Shown piece by piece: positions 54,533 to 62,773 of a DNA stretch of 64,000 bases. The stretch is from Paenibacillus sp. PCH8 (GTDB lineage Bacteria > Bacillota > Bacilli > Paenibacillales > Paenibacillaceae). The stretch covers positions 372,001 through 436,000 of the forward strand of contig NZ_PKQK01000004.1 in assembly GCF_002968835.1 (NCBI RefSeq), in the 5' to 3' direction. Position 1 is the first letter of the stretch. The number at the start of each line of letters is the position of its first letter. The translations under genes were made by a program, and so were the position numbers. The notes under the pieces are model-generated. The model made no database searches. It was given only the letters and a program-made list of their open reading frames with translations, and was not told where the DNA came from.

Positions 54533-54573
54533 TTTATATTACATATATTACAATGTAATATATGTAATATAAA
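54533..54573. promoter_or_regulatory. 41-bp perfect palindrome upstream of the lipase gene
   Basis: Left arm 54533-54552 and right arm 54554-54573 are exact reverse complements of 20 bases around a single A (54553). Arms are A+T-only apart from three G/C positions each and each contains TTACATATATTACA, itself nearly palindromic. It ends 24 bases before the GTG start, in the promoter/leader zone, so an operator or mRNA hairpin is likely. Confidence 0.75.
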
Positions 54574-54596
54574 CATTTTACAGGAGAGTGATTTGA

Positions 54597-55202
54597 GTGA
54601 AAAAGATGAAGTTATTAGTAATCACATTGATGAGTATGATCCTTGTATTATCGGTCCCCGGCATCGGCCAAAGTTCAAAGGCTTCTGCAGCAACAGCACG
54701 TACCCCAGTAGTATTGGTCCATGGACTGACAGGTTCAGATAGTAATTTTCGAGCCATTGAGAGCTACTTGCGTAGTCAAGGATGGTCCAGAGATGAATTA
54801 TTCTCAATTGATCTTCCAAGCAAACAAGGGAATCAGCTATTGAATTCTGCAGCGATCAGTCGGTTCGTTGATGATGTACTGCGTCAAACCGGTCATACGA
54901 AGGTTAATATTGTTGCTCATAGCATGGGCGGGGCGAATAGTCTATATTACATATTAAATCGTGGAGGCGCTTCCAAAGTGGACAAATTGGTGACGCTTGG
55001 TGGGGCTAATCGATTGACCACAACTACAGCTCCGAGTGGAATTAAGGTGACTTCGATCTATTCCACCAGTGACACGATTGTGTCCCCGGCACTTTCCAGG
55101 TTGAATGGGGCGAACAACATATCGGTATCCCTCGTATCTCATATCGGTCTGCTGTTTAATTCACGAGTAAACGCATTGATCAAAACCGCGTTGAATGAGT
55201 AG
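54597..55202 (+). CDS. secreted lipase, family I.4 (Bacillus LipA-like)
   Basis: 201 residues: Sec signal peptide (cleavage near ASAAT, residue 30-33) and a minimal alpha/beta-hydrolase without lid. Oxyanion loop VLVHGLTGSDSNF, nucleophile Ser109 in AHSMGGANSLYY, Asp159 in STSDTIVSP, His182 in VSHIGLL. Size and order match B. subtilis LipA/LipB, which cleave carboxyl esters and triglycerides outside the cell. GTG 54597 follows GGAGAG. Expression probably controlled at the 41-bp palindrome. Confidence 0.93.
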   Translation: MKKMKLLVITLMSMILVLSVPGIGQSSKASAATARTPVVLVHGLTGSDSNFRAIESYLRSQGWSRDELFSIDLPSKQGNQLLNSAAISRFVDDVLRQTGHTKVNIVAHSMGGANSLYYILNRGGASKVDKLVTLGGANRLTTTTAPSGIKVTSIYSTSDTIVSPALSRLNGANNISVSLVSHIGLLFNSRVNALIKTALNE

Positions 55203-55252
55203 GTAATGCAGAGAATCTTGTAAAGTATTCGATACAACACGGAGTGATCAAG

Positions 55253-55287
55253 ACACGATTGACCATCCTTGGTCAGTCGTGTTTTGA
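55253..55287 (+). terminator. terminator of the lipase gene
   Basis: 13-bp stem ACACGATTGACCA/TGGTCAGTCGTGT (one G-U) followed by TTT. Confidence 0.88.
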
Positions 55288-55456
55288 AAATTAAGAAATG
55301 AAACAGAGAAGAGGTCCCTGCTGAACGCAAGGATCTCTTTTATTATTTTAATGTGAAGTTGAATGGCTTGCTGAGGTAAGATTCAAAAATAGGTACATCT
55401 GTTCTATAATTAGAAAACAAAATGAATCATAGAACAAGCTAAGGGAGTCTGTATAC

Positions 55457-56455
55457 ATGAAATCTCAACCGAATGATCGAATTAAAGTTCATCCAGGCTT
55501 TTGGGCTGGATTACATCAATTAGGGATCGGTGCTGACGACGTAGCTCACACTGCAAAACTGCCTCTTGAGGTAATCAATCAAGCTGTTGTGACACAATCT
55601 CAGTACTTTGCAATCTGGCAGGCCTATTCAGACCTTATTGGGGACACTGCCGAAGGCATCATCAAACTTGCAACCGGATATGAGATATCGAAGTATCCTC
55701 CGTCTGTTCTGGCGATGTACCATGCTCGAGATTATCGCGATGCATTGAATCGAATGGTCCGTTACAAGCAAATGTGCCCTCCCGAGAGCTTGCAGATTAT
55801 CGAAGCAGGGGAGCAATGCATCATTGAACTCGAATGGTTACATACGGAGCAACCAGGTCCGCCATTGCTGGTGGGTATTACGCTGGCATTCTTGATCGAA
55901 CTTGGACGGAGGGGCACTGGACAGCTCTTGACTGCAAAAAAGGTTGAATTCTCGCAGCCCATGGGTGACGCAGACACTCTTGAAGTTTACTTCGGCTGCC
56001 GCGTCGACACCAATTCCAACTATAATCGGCTGACGCTAGAGCGAAAGGATCTGGAGATTCCATTTCTCTCATATAACGAGGAGTTACTGGAGATTCTGAC
56101 CCCGGCACTGGATCGGTCGCTGGACGAACAGGAGAGCAGTCGTTCCATGACTGAAGTGGTCAAATGGATCATGAAACGCAGCCTTACTGGAAAGCGCCCT
56201 GACATTCAGACGGTCGCCAAAGAGCTTCGCATGAGTGATCGTACTTTGCAGCGGCGACTGACGGAGGAAAACACGAACTTCAAGCAATTATTAACCGAGA
56301 CCAGACGTGAGCAAGCCCGAGCGTACCTTGCAGATCCATTGCTCGATATCAAAGAAGTGGCATTCCTGGTTGGATATGAAGACCAAAATTCGTTCTATCG
56401 TGCGTTCCGAAATTGGGAAGGAGATACACCTTCAAATTGGCGTGTAAGGCAATAA
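55457..56455 (+). CDS. AraC family regulator, arabinose-operon-binding N-domain type (OruR/ArgR-like)
   Basis: 332 residues: N-terminal domain (about 15-200) of the Arabinose_bd type found in OruR/MmoR-like regulators, then AraC HTH (about 240-330; TVAKELRMSDRTLQRRL and VAFLVGYEDQNSFYRAFRNW). AAGGGAG precedes ATG 55457. Sits just before an SDR gene that it may control. Confidence 0.9.
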   Translation: MKSQPNDRIKVHPGFWAGLHQLGIGADDVAHTAKLPLEVINQAVVTQSQYFAIWQAYSDLIGDTAEGIIKLATGYEISKYPPSVLAMYHARDYRDALNRMVRYKQMCPPESLQIIEAGEQCIIELEWLHTEQPGPPLLVGITLAFLIELGRRGTGQLLTAKKVEFSQPMGDADTLEVYFGCRVDTNSNYNRLTLERKDLEIPFLSYNEELLEILTPALDRSLDEQESSRSMTEVVKWIMKRSLTGKRPDIQTVAKELRMSDRTLQRRLTEENTNFKQLLTETRREQARAYLADPLLDIKEVAFLVGYEDQNSFYRAFRNWEGDTPSNWRVRQ

Positions 56456-56586
56456 TTCTGGCGCAAAGTGCTAGTTACGAGTCCCTTCAGAGCACGTAAT
56501 ATTATACCTATCCGGGTGCATGAAGCTGTTGGTAATGTTCAAGGAGCCGCTGCCGGATAGTTGTAATCAAGAAGGAGAAATGCAGG

Positions 56587-57381
56587 ATGGATATGGGACT
56601 AAAAGAAAAAACAGCATTAGTTACAGGATCAACAAAAGGAATCGGTAAAGCAATTGCTTTTGAACTCGCCCGTGAAGGTGTTCATGTTCTGATTAATGGA
56701 CGCAAAGATGAAGAGGTGGAACGAACAGTTCGTGAAATCAAGTCCACTTATCCGGAGACATCTCCGCAAAAGGCCACGGCTGATCTTGTGGACCTAGAGC
56801 AAAGACAAGCTTTATTCGAGAAGTTCCCTAAGGTTGATATTTTAGTGAATAGCATGGGCATATATGAAATTATGAGTTATGAAGATGTGAACGATGAAGT
56901 GTGGGATAAATATATCCGTACCAATGTTCTGGCTGCCAATGGTTTGTCTCAATTTTATTTACCAAAAATGGTGAAGAACAATGACGGTCGTATTATTTTC
57001 ATAGCCAGTGAAGAAGCAATGATGCCCTCAGGCCAGATGCCGCAATATTGCATGACCAAGTCGATGTTGCTGTCATTATCCAAAAGTTTGTCCAAACTGA
57101 CAGCAGGGACCGAGGTTACCATCAATACGATTCTTCCAGGGCCGACACTGTCGGAAAATGTACGTGAGATCATTGAGGGTATATACCCTCATGAGACGCT
57201 GACTTTCGAGGAAAAAGAGAAAGATTTTATGAAGAGAAATCTGCCGCAGTCTGAATTACAGCGATTCATCAAGCCGAGTGAAATAGGCAGACTCGCGACT
57301 TTTGTATGCAGCCCGTATGCTCAAGCCTTTAGAGGATCTCCCATACGGATGGACGGGGGAATGGTTCCAACCATATTTTAA
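56587..57381 (+). CDS. short-chain dehydrogenase/reductase
   Basis: 264-residue NAD(P)-dependent SDR. Cofactor loop TGSTKGIGKA, NSMG in place of the usual NNAG, Ser in IFIASEEA and the YxxxK pair in YCMTK. C-terminal GSPIRMDGGMVPT is typical. AAGGAG precedes ATG 56587. Substrate unknown; likely partner or target of the preceding AraC regulator. Confidence 0.9.
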   Translation: MDMGLKEKTALVTGSTKGIGKAIAFELAREGVHVLINGRKDEEVERTVREIKSTYPETSPQKATADLVDLEQRQALFEKFPKVDILVNSMGIYEIMSYEDVNDEVWDKYIRTNVLAANGLSQFYLPKMVKNNDGRIIFIASEEAMMPSGQMPQYCMTKSMLLSLSKSLSKLTAGTEVTINTILPGPTLSENVREIIEGIYPHETLTFEEKEKDFMKRNLPQSELQRFIKPSEIGRLATFVCSPYAQAFRGSPIRMDGGMVPTIF

Positions 57382-57412
57382 AAATGCCAGGATACAGCAT
57401 ATGTATCGATAA

Positions 57413-57441
57413 GAAGTCGCCAGTATTGGCGTCTTTTTTTA
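57413..57441 (+). terminator. terminator of the SDR gene
   Basis: AGTCGCCA-GTAT-TGGCGTCT stem (one mismatch) followed by TTTTTTT. Confidence 0.8.
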
Positions 57442-57478
57442 TTTGTAAATGATCTATGCGAGGAGCATCAATCGAGTT

Positions 57479-57532
57479 TATAATACAGGTATGATTTTTC
57501 GAAAACGGTTTCTATTACTTGAAAGCGATTAC
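57479..57532 (+). promoter_or_regulatory. GH2 promoter region with two LacI/CcpA-type sites
   Basis: TATAAT (57479-57484) is followed by GAAAACGGTTTC (57501-57512), a LacI-family dyad, and TTGAAAGCGATTAC (57519-57532), a close cre match. Both lie downstream of the -10 box, where a bound repressor would block elongation. The -35 box is not clear. Confidence 0.6.
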
Positions 57533-57569
57533 TTGTATTGACCATATGAATCCAAAAGGGGACTTTATC

Positions 57570-60380
57570 ATGATAGCTGAAATAAATCTGGAGGGTATCT
57601 GGAAACTGCAACTCGATGAACATAAGGTGGAACGTGGTCAGAATTTCTCAGATGTCATTACACTGCCAAATACCACATCTCATGCGGCCAAGGGCAAGAA
57701 AAACGAGAATGTATTAATCAGTGCGCTGACGGATGAATATTTATTTGAAGGTTATGCCTGGTTTTCACGAGAGATTGAAATTCCCGAACACTTGGCTGGC
57801 AAACGTTGTTTCTTGCATCTGGAACGAACACGAGTTACAACGCTTTGGATCGATGGGGTGGAATGGGGAACACAAAACAGTCTGAACACACCTCACCGTT
57901 ACGAGATTGAGGCAGGGCTAACTGCTGGCACACATACAATTACGATTCGAGTGGACAATACCGATTATCCAACGAAAGGTGGGCACCTTACATCCGAAGA
58001 TACACAGACGAATTGGAACGGGATCACCGGGAAGATGGAACTTCAGTTTTTTGAGCGTGTTTTCTTGGAAAATGTTCAGGTGTACCCGGATGTTGCCAGT
58101 CGTTCTTTTGAAATTAAGGCAGCACTTGTCGGTGACTTGCAGGGAGGACGAATCGTTGTCTCCTCTATTGCCGTCAGTGCAGATCCGATTCAACCGATTG
58201 AGGAACAGAGTTATATCTCGAATTCGCAGGAAATCCACCTGATATATGAGATTGGCGAAGAGGCGATGTTATGGAGTGATGATGACCCTAATATGTACAA
58301 GCTCCAGATCCGTCTTCTAGATAACACTGGCGAAGTGCTGGACTCCACAGAAGTATGGACGGGTCTACGTGAGTTTCGTGCAGCCGGTGACAAGTTCACC
58401 ATTAATGGTCACCAAACGTTCCTTAGGGGCAAACATGATGGCCTAATCTTTCCGCTAACGGGATACGCACCAACAGAAGTGGAAGAATGGATCCGTATTC
58501 TCTCCATCTCCAAGTCCTACGGTATCAATCATTATCGTTTTCATACCTGCTGTCCTCCCGAGGCTGCTTTTATTGCAGCGGATCTGCTGGGAATCTACAT
58601 GGAACCTGAATTGCCGTTCTGGGGGACCATTACGGATGAATCCATGGATGGGCACAATCAAGCAGAACAAGATTACTTAATCAGCGAGGGATATGCCATG
58701 CTGCAAGCTTACGGTAATCATCCTTCGTTTGTCATGATGTCCATGGGGAATGAACTATGGGGCAGCAAGGACAGACTGAATTCGATTCTGAAAGCGTATA
58801 AAGCGTATGACTCTCGTCATCTGTACACCGAGGGGTCTAATAACTTTCAGTTTGTGCCAGACATTCTGGAGGAAAGTGAATTCTTCTGCGGGGTGCGTTT
58901 CTCCAAAGAGCGCTTGTTCAGGGGATCGTATGCGATGTGTGACGCTCCGCTTGGACATGTGCAGACCGACTTGCCGAACACATTGAAGGATTATGATTCG
59001 AACATTGTACCAGAGTTAGATAGCAATGCGGAACATTCCGGTCTGACTGCGGGCCAAGAGATCCAGATACAGTATGGGACAGGCACCAAAACGGTACAGG
59101 GCGAAGTCGGAAATGAGCAATTCGTCCCCCAGGTACCCGTGATCTCACATGAAATTGGACAATATGCCATGTTTCCCAATTTTGAAGAGATTGATAAATA
59201 TACAGGTTCTCTGAAAGCAAAGAATTTCGAAGTGTTTCGAGAACTTCTTGAAGCCAAAGGTCTGGGACATCTGGCTGAAGCGTATTTCAGAGCCTCGGGT
59301 AAACTCGCTGTGGCGTGTTATAAGGAGGAACTGGAAGCCGCTTTTCGTTCGAAGCAACTAGCCGGGTTCCAACTGCTTGATCTTCAGGATTTCAGTGGTC
59401 AGGGTACAGCGCTGGTAGGCATTCTGGACGCCTTCATGGACTCCAAAGGAATGATCTCACCGGAGGAATGGAGAACGTTCTGTTCAGATGCAGTATTGTT
59501 GGCAAGATTTCCGAAGTATAACTATGAAGCTGGAGAATGGTTTGGAGCCAAGATTGAATTAAGTTATTTCCGCAGACAAGCTTTGGATGGACTAGAGCTG
59601 AAGTGGGAGCTGGTTAGTAAGGATACCAATCTCGCAGAAGGGACTGCAGACTTGCCTGCGATTCATGGCGAACATTATCTGAATATAACGGATCTCCGCA
59701 TTCGTATCCCTGGTGTCTCCGATATGTCGAAAGTAGAGCTGCGACTGTCCATTCCAAGTACAGACATCCGTAAGTCTTATGACTTGTGGATCTACCCTAG
59801 ACAAGTGCAGGTGGACTTGACCGGATTGAATGTCTTTACTGAACTTTCGGACCATGCCGTAGAGTTACTTGAGCGGGGAGAGGATATTATGTTGTTTCCG
59901 AATCCCGAGCAGACTCAACATGCGATCCAAGGGTTCTACAGTACTGATTTTTGGTCGTTCCCTATGTTCCGTTCCATTTCAGAGAATATGAAAAGAGAAG
60001 TTCCCGTTGGCACAATGGGCTTGTTAATTCAGAAGGACCATCCGGTATTCGAACATTTTGTCACAGAAGAACACTCGACGTATCCGTGGTGGAGCATCGT
60101 ATCCGAGTCGTCGTCGATCATTATGGACGAACTGGATGTAGATCTGAGTCCGATCGTGCAGACTATTGATAATTTTGAGCGAAACCACAAGCTTGGACTC
60201 TTGATGGAGTGTCGGGTACGGAAGGGGAGAGTACTGATGGGGGCTCTGAATCTGGCGGCTCTGATGACTACAATTGAAGGAAGACAGCTGTTGTACAGCT
60301 TCCAGCGTTATGTACAAAGTCCAGCGTACCAACCCGCCACTCTCCTGGAAGTGGATGAACTTCGTCAGTTGCTGGTGTAG
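57570..60380 (+). CDS. glycoside hydrolase family 2 protein
   Basis: 936-residue retaining glycosidase without signal peptide, so cytosolic. Jelly-roll sugar-binding domain (about 5-155), immunoglobulin-like domain (about 160-270), TIM barrel (about 275-590) with acid/base Glu in SMGNELWG and nucleophile Glu in VISHEIGQY, then C-terminal beta domains. Longer than plain beta-glucuronidases; beta-galactosidase, mannosidase or glucuronidase specificity cannot be told. AAAGGGG precedes ATG 57570; the 17-codon upstream extension has no site. Controlled by carbon source, judging from the sites upstream. Confidence 0.9.
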   Translation: MIAEINLEGIWKLQLDEHKVERGQNFSDVITLPNTTSHAAKGKKNENVLISALTDEYLFEGYAWFSREIEIPEHLAGKRCFLHLERTRVTTLWIDGVEWGTQNSLNTPHRYEIEAGLTAGTHTITIRVDNTDYPTKGGHLTSEDTQTNWNGITGKMELQFFERVFLENVQVYPDVASRSFEIKAALVGDLQGGRIVVSSIAVSADPIQPIEEQSYISNSQEIHLIYEIGEEAMLWSDDDPNMYKLQIRLLDNTGEVLDSTEVWTGLREFRAAGDKFTINGHQTFLRGKHDGLIFPLTGYAPTEVEEWIRILSISKSYGINHYRFHTCCPPEAAFIAADLLGIYMEPELPFWGTITDESMDGHNQAEQDYLISEGYAMLQAYGNHPSFVMMSMGNELWGSKDRLNSILKAYKAYDSRHLYTEGSNNFQFVPDILEESEFFCGVRFSKERLFRGSYAMCDAPLGHVQTDLPNTLKDYDSNIVPELDSNAEHSGLTAGQEIQIQYGTGTKTVQGEVGNEQFVPQVPVISHEIGQYAMFPNFEEIDKYTGSLKAKNFEVFRELLEAKGLGHLAEAYFRASGKLAVACYKEELEAAFRSKQLAGFQLLDLQDFSGQGTALVGILDAFMDSKGMISPEEWRTFCSDAVLLARFPKYNYEAGEWFGAKIELSYFRRQALDGLELKWELVSKDTNLAEGTADLPAIHGEHYLNITDLRIRIPGVSDMSKVELRLSIPSTDIRKSYDLWIYPRQVQVDLTGLNVFTELSDHAVELLERGEDIMLFPNPEQTQHAIQGFYSTDFWSFPMFRSISENMKREVPVGTMGLLIQKDHPVFEHFVTEEHSTYPWWSIVSESSSIIMDELDVDLSPIVQTIDNFERNHKLGLLMECRVRKGRVLMGALNLAALMTTIEGRQLLYSFQRYVQSPAYQPATLLEVDELRQLLV

Positions 60381-60442
60381 TATATAAAAGTTAAAGAAGC
60401 TCTATATAGCGAACATTATCACCCTACTATACGCCGTTAATA

Positions 60443-60470
60443 AGCCTCTTCCGTCCGTGGAAGGGGCTGG
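60443..60470 (+). terminator. hairpin after GH2 gene
   Basis: AGCCTCTTCC-N6-GGAAGGGGCT stem (one G-U) at 60443-60468 without a clear T run; may be a terminator or processing signal. Confidence 0.5.
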
Positions 60471-60505
60471 GTGTGTCTAATTTTACACCTGTACGGTTCA
60501 GGCTG

Positions 60506-60568
60506 ATGCATTTCAGGGGTGAACTTATGCATTTCATCCCACATCCGCCCTTATGAGAATGGTAGAAT
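60506..60568 (+). promoter_or_regulatory. LytTR-type direct repeats and promoter
   Basis: ATGCATTTCA occurs at 60506-60515 and again at 60527-60536, a 21-bp period as in AgrA/ComE-type sites (9-10 bp repeats about two helix turns apart). A -10-like TAGAAT is at 60563-60568. The LytTR regulator gene follows, so autoregulation is likely. Confidence 0.65.
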
Positions 60569-60621
60569 AGTATATTTGAGAGTAAGATTCAGAGTTGATA
60601 CCCATGAAAGGCGGATCTATT

Positions 60622-61362
60622 ATGTATAACGTTGCCATCTGTGATGACGAGGAACAACAGAGAGAGCATGTGAGAACGATGCTCGTTTCCTTGTCACTAA
60701 AGACCCATATTGATTTTCATATCACATGTTTCACATCGGGTGAACACTTGCTCTCTCATTACAGAGAGGCTGGGGATACATTCCATATGCTCATCCTGGA
60801 TGTAGAGATGGGTGGAATGAATGGCATTCAGACCGCCAAAGAAATCAGAAATAGGAAAGCTTTAGACGTACAGATCATGTTCCTGACCAGTTACCCGGAG
60901 TATATGGTGGAGAGCTTCGATGTAATGACTTTTCAATACCTGATTAAGCCCATCCAGCCGAGCGTTTTTGAAGAGAAGATGATTAAGCTCTGCCAATATT
61001 TTCAGGCGATGGACAAAAAGTATATGCTCATTAAGTCGGATTACGACGAACTGTTACTGAAATATGATGATATTCTCTGGATTGAGGTCGTCAAGAGTCT
61101 GACGATCAAGCACAAATTGAATGTGGTGACCGAGGAAAAGTCGCATGAGACCAAAGGCATTCTATCCAGCTATGCTACCGCCTTGAAAGATCATGGATTT
61201 TTGCAGATCCATCGGTCGATCATCATCAACCTGATGCATGTTCAGAAGTTCGCCGGCAACCAGGTCGTTATGTTGAATGGGACCGAACTGCCCATAGGCC
61301 GATCCAAGGTTAAGGAAGTTAAGGATGCGTACACCAAATACATGATCATGAGGATTCAATGA
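60622..61362 (+). CDS. LytTR-family response regulator (AgrA/ComE-like)
   Basis: 246 residues. Receiver domain with CDDEEQQ acidic pocket, phospho-acceptor Asp in LILDVEMGGMNG and Lys in LIKPIQP; LytTR DNA-binding domain from about 135 (ILWIEVVKSLTIKHK, FLQIHRSIIINLMHV). ATG 60622 (MYNVAICDDEE) follows AAGGCGG; upstream ATGs are less likely. Operon with the kinase one base downstream. Confidence 0.92.
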   Translation: MYNVAICDDEEQQREHVRTMLVSLSLKTHIDFHITCFTSGEHLLSHYREAGDTFHMLILDVEMGGMNGIQTAKEIRNRKALDVQIMFLTSYPEYMVESFDVMTFQYLIKPIQPSVFEEKMIKLCQYFQAMDKKYMLIKSDYDELLLKYDDILWIEVVKSLTIKHKLNVVTEEKSHETKGILSSYATALKDHGFLQIHRSIIINLMHVQKFAGNQVVMLNGTELPIGRSKVKEVKDAYTKYMIMRIQ

Positions 61363-61363
61363 G

Positions 61364-62662
61364 ATGAGCACATATATTATTTGGTCCGTCATCTTCGTTA
61401 CTTTACTCATGGCATATCAGGCGAACTTTTATTTTGATTCGGTGCTGGGCAAGTCCAAGCGTAAACCACACAGAGCGATCTATTTCATGCTTTTTATCGT
61501 GTTGGACTTTTTTTATTTGGTTTCTTCCTTCTCAGACATCGTTTCGTCTGCTGTTGCTCTGCTATTAATCTTCAGTCTGGCACAATCCTATGAGGTGGAG
61601 TTCAAAATCAAGCTTGCTTTTACCATCCTGTACGCGGTCCTGATTACGACGACGAATATCATTGCCATCTACATTCTCGGTGTTCTGGAATCCACGGATT
61701 ACAACTCGTGGCACCAGTTCAAAGGAGAAGACCACTGGGTTCTCGCCAAGGTCATGTTGCTTGGATGTAGCATCATGTTCATTGTCATTCAAATTGTCCG
61801 CCTGATTGCCAAACGCAGAAGTTTTGCCGTGCATTATCGTTATTATTTCCTGTTTCTGATCGTACCCACCATTACAATCTATCAGATCAATGTAGCCTCC
61901 ATATATAGTGAAAAAAATGTATTCTACATCGTCTCCGTTCTGGGCTCTCTTTTTCTCAACGTGTTCATTGTCTATGTATTCGATAACATGGTTGAAAAGG
62001 TGCAACTCGCGCATGAAAATGCCCAATTGCAGCATCAGATGGACTACCAGGATGCGAACTACGAGAAGACCGTGCACAGTTTCAAAAATATGAAGAGCAT
62101 CATCCATGATATCAATCAGCAATTTCTATACATTGATGAATGCATCCAACGGAATGAACTGGTCGCGGCAGGTGATCATATCAAGTCTACATTAAATACG
62201 ATTGAAGGTGCATACCAGCGAGTGAACTCCGGCAATCTCGTGATTGATGCTCTCGTTACGAATACGATTGCCATGGGGCAGGCAAACGGAATCAAAATCG
62301 ACACCAGAATACAGCTTCACTCGCAGCATGTGCAGATTGATCGATACGACTTGTGTGTTGTGCTTGGTAACATGCTGGATAATGCCATTGAAGCATCCAA
62401 AAAGGTTAGACAGGCGGAGGATCGATATATTCTGATTGCCATTCATTCCACGGCATCTGCACTTGTCATCCAGATTATGAACCATATAGAGCAACCCATA
62501 ACTGACTTGAAGAGTGAGAAGCCGAATCCGGAATATCACGGGATTGGTCTGACTAATATATCGAGAATAAGCGAGAAATATGGTGGACATATGAGCATTG
62601 AGCAACATCATCGCACATTTAACAACATGGTCGTGATCCCGTTTCACACGAACAATCCCTGA
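61364..62662 (+). CDS. AgrC-like GHKL sensor kinase
   Basis: 432 residues. Six or seven membrane helices in residues 1-200, a coiled-coil (QLAHENAQLQHQMDYQD), an H-box region MKSIIHDINQQF, and a GHKL ATPase (LGNMLDNAIEAS, GIGLTNI). Peptide-sensing kinases of quorum systems have this layout, but no AgrB protease or AgrD precursor lies beside it, so the ligand may come from elsewhere. Stop codon inside the terminator stem. Confidence 0.9.
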   Translation: MSTYIIWSVIFVTLLMAYQANFYFDSVLGKSKRKPHRAIYFMLFIVLDFFYLVSSFSDIVSSAVALLLIFSLAQSYEVEFKIKLAFTILYAVLITTTNIIAIYILGVLESTDYNSWHQFKGEDHWVLAKVMLLGCSIMFIVIQIVRLIAKRRSFAVHYRYYFLFLIVPTITIYQINVASIYSEKNVFYIVSVLGSLFLNVFIVYVFDNMVEKVQLAHENAQLQHQMDYQDANYEKTVHSFKNMKSIIHDINQQFLYIDECIQRNELVAAGDHIKSTLNTIEGAYQRVNSGNLVIDALVTNTIAMGQANGIKIDTRIQLHSQHVQIDRYDLCVVLGNMLDNAIEASKKVRQAEDRYILIAIHSTASALVIQIMNHIEQPITDLKSEKPNPEYHGIGLTNISRISEKYGGHMSIEQHHRTFNNMVVIPFHTNNP

Positions 62663-62689
62663 ACATGCCGTTCAGGGATTGTTTTTTTC
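62653..62689 (+). terminator. terminator of the agrCA-like operon
   Basis: CAATCCCTGAAC/GTTCAGGGATTG, 12-bp perfect stem (62653-62664 with 62670-62681), loop ATGCC, then TTTTTTT. Confidence 0.92.
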
Positions 62690-62773
62690 CATTCAGGGTT
62701 CATTAGCGTTCTATAGGGCTCTTCCCGGATATGATGAATTCAATCAAGCAGAACGTAAAGGGAGGAAATTAGG

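Noticed and set aside
61565..62122. 185-codon frame antisense to the AgrC-like kinase
   Set aside because: No start signal or domain; opposite strand has a full sensor-kinase architecture.
62687..62735. Weak 11-bp periodicity (TTCCATTCAGG, GTTCATTAGCG, TTCTATAGGGC) before the second serine hydrolase
   Set aside because: Matches the response-regulator array only loosely and the distance to a -10 candidate differs, so not called as the same operator.
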